From: Erysipelotrichales bacterium | GTDB taxonomy: Bacteria > Bacillota_I > Bacilli_A > Erysipelotrichales > Erysipelotrichaceae | NCBI GenBank assembly: GCA_910576345.1 | Contig: CAJTIT010000010.1 | Span: 25,023 to 89,022 of the forward strand | Direction of reading: 5' to 3' | Length of the DNA: 64,000 nucleotides | Part shown: piece by piece, positions 18,954 to 27,109 of the stretch | Layout: each line of letters starts with the position of its first letter | Numbering within the stretch: the stretch's first letter is position 1 | Program-made: the position numbers and the translations under genes | The notes under the pieces: generated by a model | Databases searched by the model: none | Told to the model about the DNA's origin: nothing | Seen by the model: only the letters and a program-made list of their open reading frames with translations

Positions 18954-19888
18954 AAGGTGTAGCAGACGGAATTGGAGACTTGACAACTGGAGTAGCAAAG
19001 CGAGTAGGTGGATTTTTTGAAGAAACTTATGATCATATTGTAGGTGGAATAATATCTTCGGGACAATTTGTATATAATCTTGTGACAGATTTCGATGGAA
19101 CTATATCTGGTATATGGAATACGTTAACAAGTGAAAAAATTTTCACTCAAGGAACTTTTGGAATTTGTATAGGTGCAATTACATTTGTGCTGGCATCACC
19201 TTTTTCTGTGCCGGTGGCGGGCATATCCTTAGGAGCCGCATATTTAGGCTTTGTAGGTGGCGGAGAATTGTATGATTATGAAATAACCCATGATCATAAT
19301 TTTCAATCATTTATAGAATCACGAGGAGCAAGTAGCAGCGAAGAATATCAAGGAAGGCTATTCGCTAAATTTGGTTTTGCGGCCTTGGAAGGTTATATAA
19401 CAGGAAAGTATTTCGATCATAAACTAAATTCCAATAAGGGTGGTACAAACAATAAGGTACCTGATAACGATATTCCAAAGAATGAAACTCCTAAACTATC
19501 GATAAGAGAACGAGTACGTAATAAATATGCTCATTTAATAAAAGACCCTTTGGATGAAGAAATACTAATAAGATATGAATCTAAACCATCACAGTCTTTA
19601 ACAATAGATGATGTTGTTTCCAAGGCAGTTGAGAATACGACATCTACTAATAAAAATAGTGGTTTTAAAAATTTTGAAGCAAAAGGAAATTATGATACAG
19701 CAATTACAGATTTTAAAAGTTTAATTGTAGATAATACACTTGAAGTGAAAAATACACAATATGGTAAAGGACTTATGGGATATACAAAAGATGGTGTTAA
19801 AGTATTTGTAAGAGGTGGAAGTAATTCTGGTGGTGCAACCTTGCAAATTTTTGTAACAAAACGAGGTTGGAAAGTGAGGTATAAATAA
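18911..19888 (+). CDS. Orphan cassette G toxin tip
   Basis: 325 residues from ATG 18911, which may be an internal methionine codon created by the frameshift. It has a WWETGCDFVKGVADGIGDL helix like cassette E, a glycine-rich hydrophobic stretch (about residues 80-120), a proline/asparagine linker, then a C-terminal block NYDTAITDFKSLIVDNT, then TQYGKGLMGYTKDG and VFVRGGSNSGGATLQI ending GWKVRYK. I recognise this terminal pattern from tips of RHS and other polymorphic toxins (often DF, YGTG, VRPGS, PTLEI) but not a defined activity. Its stop overlaps the immunity start (TAATG). Confidence 0.75.
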   Translation: MPKKSWWETGCDFVKGVADGIGDLTTGVAKRVGGFFEETYDHIVGGIISSGQFVYNLVTDFDGTISGIWNTLTSEKIFTQGTFGICIGAITFVLASPFSVPVAGISLGAAYLGFVGGGELYDYEITHDHNFQSFIESRGASSSEEYQGRLFAKFGFAALEGYITGKYFDHKLNSNKGGTNNKVPDNDIPKNETPKLSIRERVRNKYAHLIKDPLDEEILIRYESKPSQSLTIDDVVSKAVENTTSTNKNSGFKNFEAKGNYDTAITDFKSLIVDNTLEVKNTQYGKGLMGYTKDGVKVFVRGGSNSGGATLQIFVTKRGWKVRYK

Positions 19889-20286
19889 TGGAAAGATGGA
19901 TTGAAGAACTGAAAGGTCAAATTCCTAAAGGAAATTATAATATATCTTATTGTAGTGGTGAAGAAGGATACACTGTAAAATTAATAGATCAATCAAATCA
20001 AATAGATGTTGAGATTGATTTTGGTATCGTTTATGCGCTACAAGTATTAGATAAAGAGTCTTTTGTAAAAAGCCTTGATAAGAAAGTTTGTAACGAATTT
20101 ATGAAAGATAATTTTAGCAATGTTATTTATAAGGTTGAGAATGGATGTTTCTATAAACAAATTAATGAAAACAGTAGCGAATTGTTAGATTTTATTGGTT
20201 TGACGCATTATGTTGTAATAGGACTAAAATCCGTCATTGAGTCATTAACTTATGAAATAGGGCATATTACAACTTTAGAAAGATAA
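19888..20286 (+). CDS. Immunity protein 1 of cassette G
   Basis: 132 residues. Its ATG overlaps the toxin stop by one base, indicating translational coupling. It opens MERWIEELKGQIPKGNYNI; the next gene opens with the parallel LKKVFQNQIPKGDFYI, so the two are paralogues. Cytoplasmic by composition; no family name is assigned. Confidence 0.72.
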   Translation: MERWIEELKGQIPKGNYNISYCSGEEGYTVKLIDQSNQIDVEIDFGIVYALQVLDKESFVKSLDKKVCNEFMKDNFSNVIYKVENGCFYKQINENSSELLDFIGLTHYVVIGLKSVIESLTYEIGHITTLER

Positions 20287-20306
20287 TTTCAGAGGTTCAA
20301 GAAGTA

Positions 20307-20708
20307 ATGGAAGTGTTAAAGAAAGTATTTCAAAATCAAATACCAAAAGGAGATTTCTATATTAAGCTATATAATTCTGAGGATGAGTCTTTAACAGTGC
20401 AGTTATATGACTTTAATTATTTTGTTTTTGTTACATTTAAAAGATATAAAGCTATTCGTATGATAGAAGAAGGTATGCTTTTAATGAATTACATATATTC
20501 AGCACCTGAGTTTGAAAAATATAAGCAAGACGATTTTGTTAATACAATTTATGAAATCATAGGCGGAACATATGTAAAATATCTTGATGAAATTAATAAC
20601 AATAACTTGAGAACGAATGAAATGCACGCATATATTTTTGTAACAATGAACTATGTGACTGAAATAGTTACGGATACAATACCTCATTTTGAAGTAATAA
20701 ATCGTTAA
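20307..20708 (+). CDS. Immunity protein 2 of cassette G, diverged tandem copy
   Basis: 133 residues. It parallels the preceding gene from end to end in layout: IPKG near the start, F-x-N-x-IY in the middle (FVNTIYEI against FSNVIYKV), a YV-x-x-x-x-x-V-E helix near the end. AGAGG lies 11 bases upstream of ATG 20307. It may protect against an allelic toxin variant, or be a relic of an earlier cassette. Confidence 0.7.
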   Translation: MEVLKKVFQNQIPKGDFYIKLYNSEDESLTVQLYDFNYFVFVTFKRYKAIRMIEEGMLLMNYIYSAPEFEKYKQDDFVNTIYEIIGGTYVKYLDEINNNNLRTNEMHAYIFVTMNYVTEIVTDTIPHFEVINR

Positions 20709-20711
20709 ATA

Positions 20712-20870
20712 CTAGCAATCCCTACTTAAAAGAATTATAATGAAGTAGGGATTTTCCCTATTGTTCGGTCTTTGAAAATCTATAAAATTTGTACTGTAAA
20801 CTTAAAAAATGTATTGAAAAGATTGTTTCACAATAAAGATGTCCCAATTATCATAACAAAAAGTAAAGTC
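20712..20870 (+). repeat. Cassette-boundary repeat R7 with hairpin
   Basis: Seventh copy. The hairpin is at 20717-20753 with 11-base arms around AAAGAATTATAATG, as in R1. It ends in ATTATCATAACAAAAAG followed by an RHS fragment. Confidence 0.85.
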
Positions 20871-21725
20871 TATTATTCATAAATAAATATATACATCGAA
20901 GGAAAACTGATCAAAACAACGTATCGATTTGACATCTATGGAAACAGAGTAGAGTCATCTAGTGATGGAGCCTATAAGAAGTCAAGCTATAATGAAAAGA
21001 ATCAGTTAACCAAGATTGAAACGAATGAAGGAAACAATTATTTCCACTATGACAAAAATGGAAACATCACAGCGATCTATTATGATGACGGATACAAGGA
21101 ATCCTTCAAATACGATGAATACAATCAATTAACAACGATCAAGAACAATCTGGATAAGACGATCACATATGAATATGACGGTATGGGAGAGCGTATATCC
21201 CAACATGAAGAAGACGATGAGATCTATCAACTGAAGTCATATTATGAGGTAAGCGAAGAACTCAACCTGCAAGATTATCGAGACGGCTTGGAAGAATCAA
21301 ATATGGATGAAGCGTTTGCGGCATTAAAAGCGCAGGCAAAAGCAAGACAAGACAATCGAGGATGTACTGTCAAGGAAACGAAGTATCGAACCCATACTTA
21401 TCAAAAAGAAGATATCGACAAGATCTATGTATTGGATCGATCAGTAGAATATAGTCAAATCTTACAGGAAGGCGAAGAACAAAGCATTTATGGATTGGCA
21501 AGACTGGAAAGTGAAGACACAAAATACATCACCAGAGTCAATGACACCATCAATCTAAGCATCAAAGACAACGAAGTAACAGAGTATGCCTATGATGATT
21601 ATGGCAACAGTGAAGATATAGAAGAAGGCTTTGGATACAACGGAGAACATAAAGATCGAAGTGGATTGATCTATCTAAGAGCGGGATCATCTATATCTTG
21701 CGAGGAAAGTATGTGGATGGGTTAA
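20871..21725 (+). pseudogene. Cassette H: RHS 3' fragment fused out of frame to the pretoxin scaffold
   Basis: The frame is open through the repeat border and matches the resident RHS from GKLIKTTYRFDIYGNRV onward; the first usable start is ATG 21183. The fragment ends abruptly at LIYLRA (about 21682), where RYYNPRIGRF should follow. Instead the sequence jumps to the pretoxin scaffold (IIYILRGKYVDG), in another frame, giving a stop at 21725. The joint lies at a short similarity, AGAGCGAGAT against AAACGGGATC. The core end, DPSG and the first part of the scaffold are lost. Confidence 0.8.
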
Positions 21726-22399
21726 TATCATTAGCATCGGCCGCATTATCCGTAGCAGCAGATACGATATTGAAACCATTAAGATATGCCAAAAATGGAG
21801 TAAAAGAAATCTTTGAAACAATTGTAAAAAAACTACCGGATCTGCCATCAGCGGCAAGCAAAATATTAAAAGGATTAGCAAACACGGTAGATGGGTTATG
21901 GTTGGTAGGACGGAAGATAAAAGATTCAATCATCAAAGGAATCAATGCCGTTATTGAATTCATAGCAAAGCATACAAGAGAAGCATATCAATCGATCAGA
22001 AGCAAACTTATAAAAGAAGTAAAAGAAACAGCAACAGAAACCGCAACAAAAGGCGTAAAAGAAGCAACCGAAGATGCAATTGAAGATGGGGTAAACGATG
22101 CAGCAATAAAGGGTGCCGGTGAGACAGGAAAAGCATTAAATGCTGAAGAATTGAGAAAAATAGGTTTACCTGGGAATAACTCTGGTATTAGACATGTAAA
22201 GGGTACAGAAATTGATGCCAGAAATCTTTTTGATAATCAAGTGATTGAATCGACTGTTAGAGAAGTTCAGCCAGGAGTATTTGTTGGCCAAGGTACAGAT
22301 GGATTTATATATACATTTAGAGCTAAATCAAAACCTGGTCCTCCTACTATAGATGTTAATGGGGTACAAGGGCTAAGAAAAATAAAGTTTTTACAGTAG
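21698..22399 (+). CDS. Orphan cassette H: pretoxin scaffold with unassigned toxin tip
   Basis: 233 residues from TTG 21698, an implausible start without a ribosome site. The first about 140 residues are the shared scaffold, ending AAIKGAGE. The tip has LNAEELRKIGLPGNNSGIRHV, EIDARNLFDNQV, VREVQPGVFVG and FRAKSKPGPPTIDV ending LRKIKFLQ. I have seen the GPPT-I/V-D-V ending in other polymorphic toxin tips but know no activity. Immunity follows after 8 bases. Confidence 0.72.
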   Translation: MRGKYVDGLISLASAALSVAADTILKPLRYAKNGVKEIFETIVKKLPDLPSAASKILKGLANTVDGLWLVGRKIKDSIIKGINAVIEFIAKHTREAYQSIRSKLIKEVKETATETATKGVKEATEDAIEDGVNDAAIKGAGETGKALNAEELRKIGLPGNNSGIRHVKGTEIDARNLFDNQVIESTVREVQPGVFVGQGTDGFIYTFRAKSKPGPPTIDVNGVQGLRKIKFLQ

Positions 22400-22407
22400 G
22401 TGATGTT

Positions 22408-22944
22408 ATGGATATTGCAAAAATGGAAGAAATTTGTTCAGCAACGTGTTTTAAATTTATAAATAATGAAATAGTATATCCAAGTAATAAAAAGAATATG
22501 AGTTATATGATTATTTATCCAACCGATGGTTATTATCTAAAAAAAGAGCAATATATACCAATATTTGAAACTATTAGAAAATATCAAAATAATTGCTATT
22601 TTTTATCCACTATTGAATTTGAAGATAGTTTTACAAGAACAGATAATGCAATCGATTTGGGATATATTCATAAAACCTATTATGATTTTAATTATGACGA
22701 TTATAACTCACTAGAAATATTATTTGAAAATGCTTTTTATGATTTTGATAAAAGGTGGGGAATAAGTATCTTTCAAGATTTTTTTGCTCTCATATATGGA
22801 GAGAATAAAATTATAAAGGAGATAAGATTGAATTATTCAAATGTAAATGATTTAAGACGGTTTGAAAAGTTTATAAATTCAGCATTAATCACGAATAGAC
22901 AATTTAAAAATATTTTGTCAATATTATTGTCTAATTCAAAGTAG
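22408..22944 (+). CDS. Probable immunity protein of cassette H
   Basis: 178 residues, aromatic-rich and acidic, no signal peptide. AGGTG lies 6 bases before ATG 22408. It contains KKNMSYMIIYPTDGYYLKK and FDKRWGISIFQDFFALIYG; the paired aromatics resemble SMI1/KNR4-unrelated immunity proteins only in composition. Role from position. Confidence 0.7.
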   Translation: MDIAKMEEICSATCFKFINNEIVYPSNKKNMSYMIIYPTDGYYLKKEQYIPIFETIRKYQNNCYFLSTIEFEDSFTRTDNAIDLGYIHKTYYDFNYDDYNSLEILFENAFYDFDKRWGISIFQDFFALIYGENKIIKEIRLNYSNVNDLRRFEKFINSALITNRQFKNILSILLSNSK

Positions 22945-23003
22945 TTTTTGTATTATGATTAAATGAAGAAATTCAATTTTTTTATGAAAAGGATCATTTG
23001 TAC

Positions 23004-23140
23004 TCTACCAAACCCTACTGAATGAAGTAGGGATTTTCCTATTGGTCTTTGAAGAGTTAATGAAGATTTATACTGTTCCTTTAAAAATGTATTAGAAAGA
23101 TTGTTTCTTAACAAAAATATCAACATTGTCATAACATACC
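23004..23140 (+). repeat. Cassette-boundary repeat R8, terminal copy
   Basis: Last copy. The hairpin is shortened: AACCCTACT and AGTAGGGATT at 23011-23036 with almost no loop. The GGTCTTTGAA and TGTATTAGAAAGATTGTTTC blocks and the ATAACATA end are kept. No RHS fragment follows, so it marks the end of the array. Confidence 0.78.
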
Positions 23141-23540
23141 GATTCAGAAGCCAATGCTATCATGTCGAGAAGATTTTGGAGAATGCTTTTTTAATCGCAA
23201 ATAAGACAATCTCACTTATTTACAGTGTGAAATCTCTTGTATTTTAATAAATTGCACAAAGATTTAATATATCTTCTCTTGCGTCCCTATTGAATTTATG
23301 AGAATACATTCATTATGGATATTCTTACAACCAATTATGTTAAGGAAAAACAAAAAATGCCCTTTAAAGAATGAGTATTTTTAAATTTCTTAACATAATT
23401 TTTTTAACAAAACATGACGTTTACAAATGAAAAAGAGTTTACAGACAAATCTTTACCTTTTTTAATTATACGACAAAACAAAATATAGGTCTGTGTTATA
23501 AAGAATAAATGAGTAGAGAAGTAAAGTAAAAATTAAAATG
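23141..23540 (+). other. Gene-free AT-rich stretch after the toxin array
   Basis: About 400 bases without a supported gene. It contains the 13-mer CGACAAAACAAAA at 23471-23483, found again at 24702 on the other side of the HNH gene. Confidence 0.5.
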
Positions 23541-24593
23541 TCATTCATAACTTGTTTCATTGCCTAAAAATATATGATTGCGATGATAAGTCAAAAACAT
23601 TCTTCTGACATTGGTTGTCAGTTCAACCGGAAGTTGATATAATAAGTCGAAGACATAGGGTTGTAAACGGGGGTGTTGGGATAGCTGTTCACTGACCAGC
23701 AGCTTACCTTCATCACTAAAGGAAATATAACCTTGGTCGAATAAAAAATCATGATTGCGGCATAATAGAATTCCATTTTGATAATCAACAGCTTCATAAA
23801 GATGCGCACAATCACGAAATGGTTTTATGTGTGAAGCGATTAACATATGCGCAATATCAATACCACAGATCGCACAGCGATGCGCATATTCATGATACAA
23901 GGTGTCTTTAAAAAAAGCTTGTAGATGTCTTGTGACGCTTCGATCAATAGGAATGCCGCGACATGGAAGCAGTTCCAATATGCGAGAAAGGCACTCATAA
24001 GGAACGATATCTTTGTCTTGGTTTTTAAACTTTAAACACTTCTCATCATCCATCATAAAGGCAATAAATCTAGCCAACAAGGCAGAAGTCAATAAGGGTG
24101 CATCTTTGTTTTGGGTGGATACATCGCAAAAGAAATCATGAATGCTTTGTCTATTTTCTTTGCGTAATCTTACTTCACCGTGATGGGAAGAAACCAGCGC
24201 AGTTTGTGTGAAAATAGTAAAACTGATTTGATCAAAATACTTTCGGATAGATTGATCAGCGACTGAAGTTTCACTTAACTGCCGCAAAATATTTTGATAT
24301 CCGGGAATGGTATACAGGCATGCAAAAAAAGCAAGGGATTCTAAAATACTGTTGTTAGGTGCTTTGGCAAAAATCGTCGCATTGGGTGTAACATCAATTC
24401 CTTGTGGTGTTTGCTTGAGCCAGTTGTATGCAAGCATATAATCGATACATTTGGATATGTCATCTTGATGAAAGATGATGTCTGCGGCTGTAAGACGATC
24501 ACACAGTAAAGGATACAATTCTTGTTTTTTGATGATATTGCTTTCTTCATCATCAAGGATGACTAAGATATGCTTAAAAAGTGTTTTGTGCAT
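23541..24593 (-). CDS. HNH endonuclease-domain protein
   Basis: 350 residues from the ATG at 24593, preferred over the ATG at 24605 because GAGG, overlapping the upstream ATG, sits at proper distance before it. The N-terminal two thirds are unassigned. Near residues 240-285 there is an HNH_2-type domain: CAICG, then HMLIASHIKPF, NGILLCRNHDFLFDQGYI. Cys and His residues form the metal site and the core histidine. Such proteins are often stand-alone or restriction-associated nucleases; there is no methylase here, so the role is open. It is transcribed away from the next gene. Confidence 0.8.
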   Translation of the reverse strand: MHKTLFKHILVILDDEESNIIKKQELYPLLCDRLTAADIIFHQDDISKCIDYMLAYNWLKQTPQGIDVTPNATIFAKAPNNSILESLAFFACLYTIPGYQNILRQLSETSVADQSIRKYFDQISFTIFTQTALVSSHHGEVRLRKENRQSIHDFFCDVSTQNKDAPLLTSALLARFIAFMMDDEKCLKFKNQDKDIVPYECLSRILELLPCRGIPIDRSVTRHLQAFFKDTLYHEYAHRCAICGIDIAHMLIASHIKPFRDCAHLYEAVDYQNGILLCRNHDFLFDQGYISFSDEGKLLVSEQLSQHPRLQPYVFDLLYQLPVELTTNVRRMFLTYHRNHIFLGNETSYE

Positions 24594-24752
24594 AAAAAAC
24601 CTCATTTCTAAAGAGTATTATGTACCGGTGATCGAAGAAAATATGACGGAAATAGATAAAAAACAAAAAAAATTTGAATTATGACACCGTTTGCGTGTAT
24701 TCGACAAAACAAAACAATTAGAATGTAGACATTCATAAGGAGGACGATTAGA

Positions 24753-25442
24753 ATGAAAGGACCTGGAATTAAAGATTACTTGCAAGTTTTAAAAGAAAAG
24801 AAAGCTGAAGCCGTAAAGCAGGGGCTTGGATGGATAGAAATTAATTCTAAACAACTTCATGCGGAAGTTTCCCCAAATCATGCGACAATGCCGACTTGCT
24901 GCCAAGCAATGTACAAATTAATGCTGGAAGGAGATACAATCATTCAGCGCCCGAAAGGTTCTACCGGATACGGAAGTCATTTAACGGTTCATTTTGAATT
25001 GCACGATATGGAAAACAGAGCCCAAATGTATCCCGGGAAAAAACGTGGAAGACCTGCCAAAAGTGAAGAAGAAAAACTAGCCGCAAGACGTGCAAAAATG
25101 AAAAGAAATACAGAAGATTTAACCAATTTGATCAAAGGTTGGCTGCGTGAACATGACTGGCATTATGAAGAAAACAAAGGCTACATAGAAGCAGTAAATG
25201 GCAATAAGAAATGGATCATCAATGTGCAGGGCATTAAGCGAGGAAGGAAACAAACACTACCGGTAAAACTCAGTGAGGTAATCAAACATATGGATGATAC
25301 GAATGCACGTTATAGTATGGCGTTCAATGATTCTTTGACTTATCGAAGACAGTGGAATGAGATCCCGGAATCTGTGAAAAAACGTTTGAATATGAGTGTG
25401 ATTCTTGCGGATAAAAAAGGCAACATAACAGAAATTGAATGA
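24753..25442 (+). CDS. Hypothetical basic protein with RGRP motif
   Basis: 229 residues, AAGGAGG ribosome site. The first about 90 residues are a compact domain (DYLQVLKEKKAEAVKQGLGW; CCQAMYKLMLEGD; STGYGSHLTVHFEL), followed by a basic hinge KKRGRPAKSEEEKLAARRAK, which looks like an AT-hook-type minor-groove contact. A C-terminal domain follows with INVQGIKRGRK and WNEIPESVKKRLNMSVIL. DNA binding is inferred from the RGRP stretch only. A clear terminator follows. Confidence 0.7.
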   Translation: MKGPGIKDYLQVLKEKKAEAVKQGLGWIEINSKQLHAEVSPNHATMPTCCQAMYKLMLEGDTIIQRPKGSTGYGSHLTVHFELHDMENRAQMYPGKKRGRPAKSEEEKLAARRAKMKRNTEDLTNLIKGWLREHDWHYEENKGYIEAVNGNKKWIINVQGIKRGRKQTLPVKLSEVIKHMDDTNARYSMAFNDSLTYRRQWNEIPESVKKRLNMSVILADKKGNITEIE

Positions 25443-25452
25443 TAGTATAAAT

Positions 25453-25480
25453 GACGGCATCCATTTGCCGTCTTTTATTT
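25453..25480 (+). terminator. Rho-independent terminator
   Basis: GACGGCA and TGCCGTC pair around a 6-base loop, followed by TTTTATTT, directly behind the preceding gene. Confidence 0.85.
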
Positions 25481-25573
25481 GTGGCTTATGCAAAGAATTA
25501 GGCTGTATATGTAAGTTTCTATGCGCATGCCCACTTGTCTTATACATCTTTTGAATAGTATAAATAAGAAAAG

Positions 25574-26209
25574 ATGGGTGGCGATCTTATGCTGGATATG
25601 CTGGTGCTTGTATTGGCAACGTGCTGTGACAGTTTTTTTATGAGTGTTGCTTATGGAGTGAAGAAAATACGCATACCTGCGACTGCGATGATTGTAATCG
25701 CTTTTTGCGGCACAATGGTGCTGGGCGTATCTCTCACACTTGCCGGATGGGTTTCTCATGTTGTTTCTGATGAATTTGGTAAATGGATCAGTTTTGCGAT
25801 TTTGCTTGTGCTGGCTTTGACCAGCTTGTTTCAAGGACAAGTGAAACATTATGTGAAGAAACATAAGAATCGACCTTTGATCATCCGCTTTCAAGGCATT
25901 TCTTTTGTCGTAGATATATTTTTGGATGAGACAGAGGCTGATCAAGATCATTCAAAAGAATTGAGTGTGAAAGAGGCATTTTATCTTGGCGTTGCTTTGT
26001 CATTGGATTCATTTGGCAGTGGGTTGGCATACGGGATCGGTTTTACGGATGTGTTCGTGTTGTTATGCATTTCATTTGCGGCAGGGGTTTTGGCAATTTG
26101 GTCAGGAAGCGCCATTGGAAAACGTGTGGTTCATCATTTTCAGGGCGATATTTCATGGATCAGCGGTTGTTTATTGCTGGTACTGGCATTTTTGCGATTA
26201 AAATCGTGA
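25574..26209 (+). CDS. ytaF: YtaF-like (MntP-related) membrane protein
   Basis: About 211 residues with six hydrophobic segments in two halves, each opening with a D-S-F/G motif: CDSFFMSVAYGVKK near the start and SLDSFGSGLAYGIG after a charged cytoplasmic loop. This duplicated layout is typical of the YtaF/MntP family; MntP exports manganese, YtaF was named from sporulation work. The start may be ATG 25574 or ATG 25589, the latter better spaced behind GGTGG. It stands alone. Confidence 0.8.
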   Translation: MGGDLMLDMLVLVLATCCDSFFMSVAYGVKKIRIPATAMIVIAFCGTMVLGVSLTLAGWVSHVVSDEFGKWISFAILLVLALTSLFQGQVKHYVKKHKNRPLIIRFQGISFVVDIFLDETEADQDHSKELSVKEAFYLGVALSLDSFGSGLAYGIGFTDVFVLLCISFAAGVLAIWSGSAIGKRVVHHFQGDISWISGCLLLVLAFLRLKS

Positions 26210-26576
26210 ATCGGGTAAGGAATAAAGCATCAATCTTTCTGTCATTGGCCCCTGAAAGATAGAAGGTTGTCGCTATTTATACAAACAGGGGTGAATGTAT
26301 GAAACAACAATCTTGTGTGTTCAATTTTATAAAATATAACGATACTTGGGATTCAAACATGATGGTTCTTTTGTTATTTGATCACAATTTTTATTTTGAA
26401 CAAAGCATACATTTTACTTAAATTAATATAAAGAATTATTTATGCAAATGCAACAATTTTTGTTTGATGAAGAGTGCATCTGTTATTCGTTACAGAGTAT
26501 ATTTATTTTTCCGTACGATTGTGGTTGTGTTATAATTATTTAAATTTTACAGTGTAAAAAGAAAGAGGAAAGTAAA
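26210..26576 (+). other. Intergenic stretch with a possible small frame and a promoter
   Basis: It contains one tiny frame (listed separately) and a TATAAT at 26531-26536 that may serve the next gene; its -35 is poor. No RNA gene is recognised. Confidence 0.4.
26299..26421 (+). CDS. Possible 40-residue peptide
   Basis: ATG 26299 sits 5 bases behind AGGGGTG, a good ribosome site. The peptide (MKQQSCVFNFIKYND and a hydrophobic MMVLLLF) has no recognised relatives. The ribosome site is the only reason for listing it. Confidence 0.25.
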   Translation: MKQQSCVFNFIKYNDTWDSNMMVLLLFDHNFYFEQSIHFT

Positions 26577-26897
26577 ATGCGTACATGGAAAAAGAAAAAA
26601 GATCAGATACAAAAAGGCACAAACGAAATCGAAAACAAGGAATTGAAAGAGCAGATTGGAGATATGGCGTTAAGTTTATTACAGGAAGGCATTGATTATG
26701 AAGAGTTGGCATACACAAAAATTGAATTCGGTTATTTATTTGATTTTGAAAAACATGGTATTGAATCATTGTTTAAAGTGATAACGGATAAGCGTACAAT
26801 CTATATGGCTGTGCAGGGTATAAAGATGTTAAGACTGGAATTTAGTGAGGAATTGTTCCAAGATACGATACATACTTTTTTAAAACTGCATAATTAA
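26577..26897 (+). CDS. Small conserved-looking protein of unknown function
   Basis: 106 residues with a strongly basic start (TWKKKKDQIQKG), then acidic helices (LKEQIGDMALSLLQEGIDY). AGAGGAAAG lies before the ATG. Cytoplasmic. Not recognised. Confidence 0.6.
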   Translation: MRTWKKKKDQIQKGTNEIENKELKEQIGDMALSLLQEGIDYEELAYTKIEFGYLFDFEKHGIESLFKVITDKRTIYMAVQGIKMLRLEFSEELFQDTIHTFLKLHN

Positions 26898-27051
26898 ATA
26901 AATGTAGTCTGCATTTTTTTGAAACATTGGGAAATCATAAACCTGATGGAAGAAATCATAGGTGGATGCAATTGCATTTGACGAACAAGAAAAGCCAAAT
27001 TCTTTAAATAACAAACACATTTTTTCCTGTAAAAGATACATAGGGAATTGC

Positions 27052-27080
27052 TTTTCAGTTGTATGGTTTCGTGCTATAAT
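27052..27080 (+). promoter_or_regulatory. Probable sigma-A promoter of gpmI
   Basis: TTTTCA, 17 bases, then TATAAT preceded by TGC, forming an extended -10 (TGCTATAAT). It lies 30 bases upstream of the start codon. Confidence 0.65.
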
Positions 27081-27109
27081 AACACCGGTAATAGGAGGAA
27101 TTAAATCAT

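Noticed and set aside
5503..23140. CRISPR array
   Set aside because: The repeats are about 150 bases long and 1.5-4 kb apart, with protein-coding sequence between them; no cas genes.
25475..25951. 158-residue minus-strand frame opposite the YtaF-like gene
   Set aside because: The plus strand has a clear family match; the minus frame is basic low-complexity sequence.
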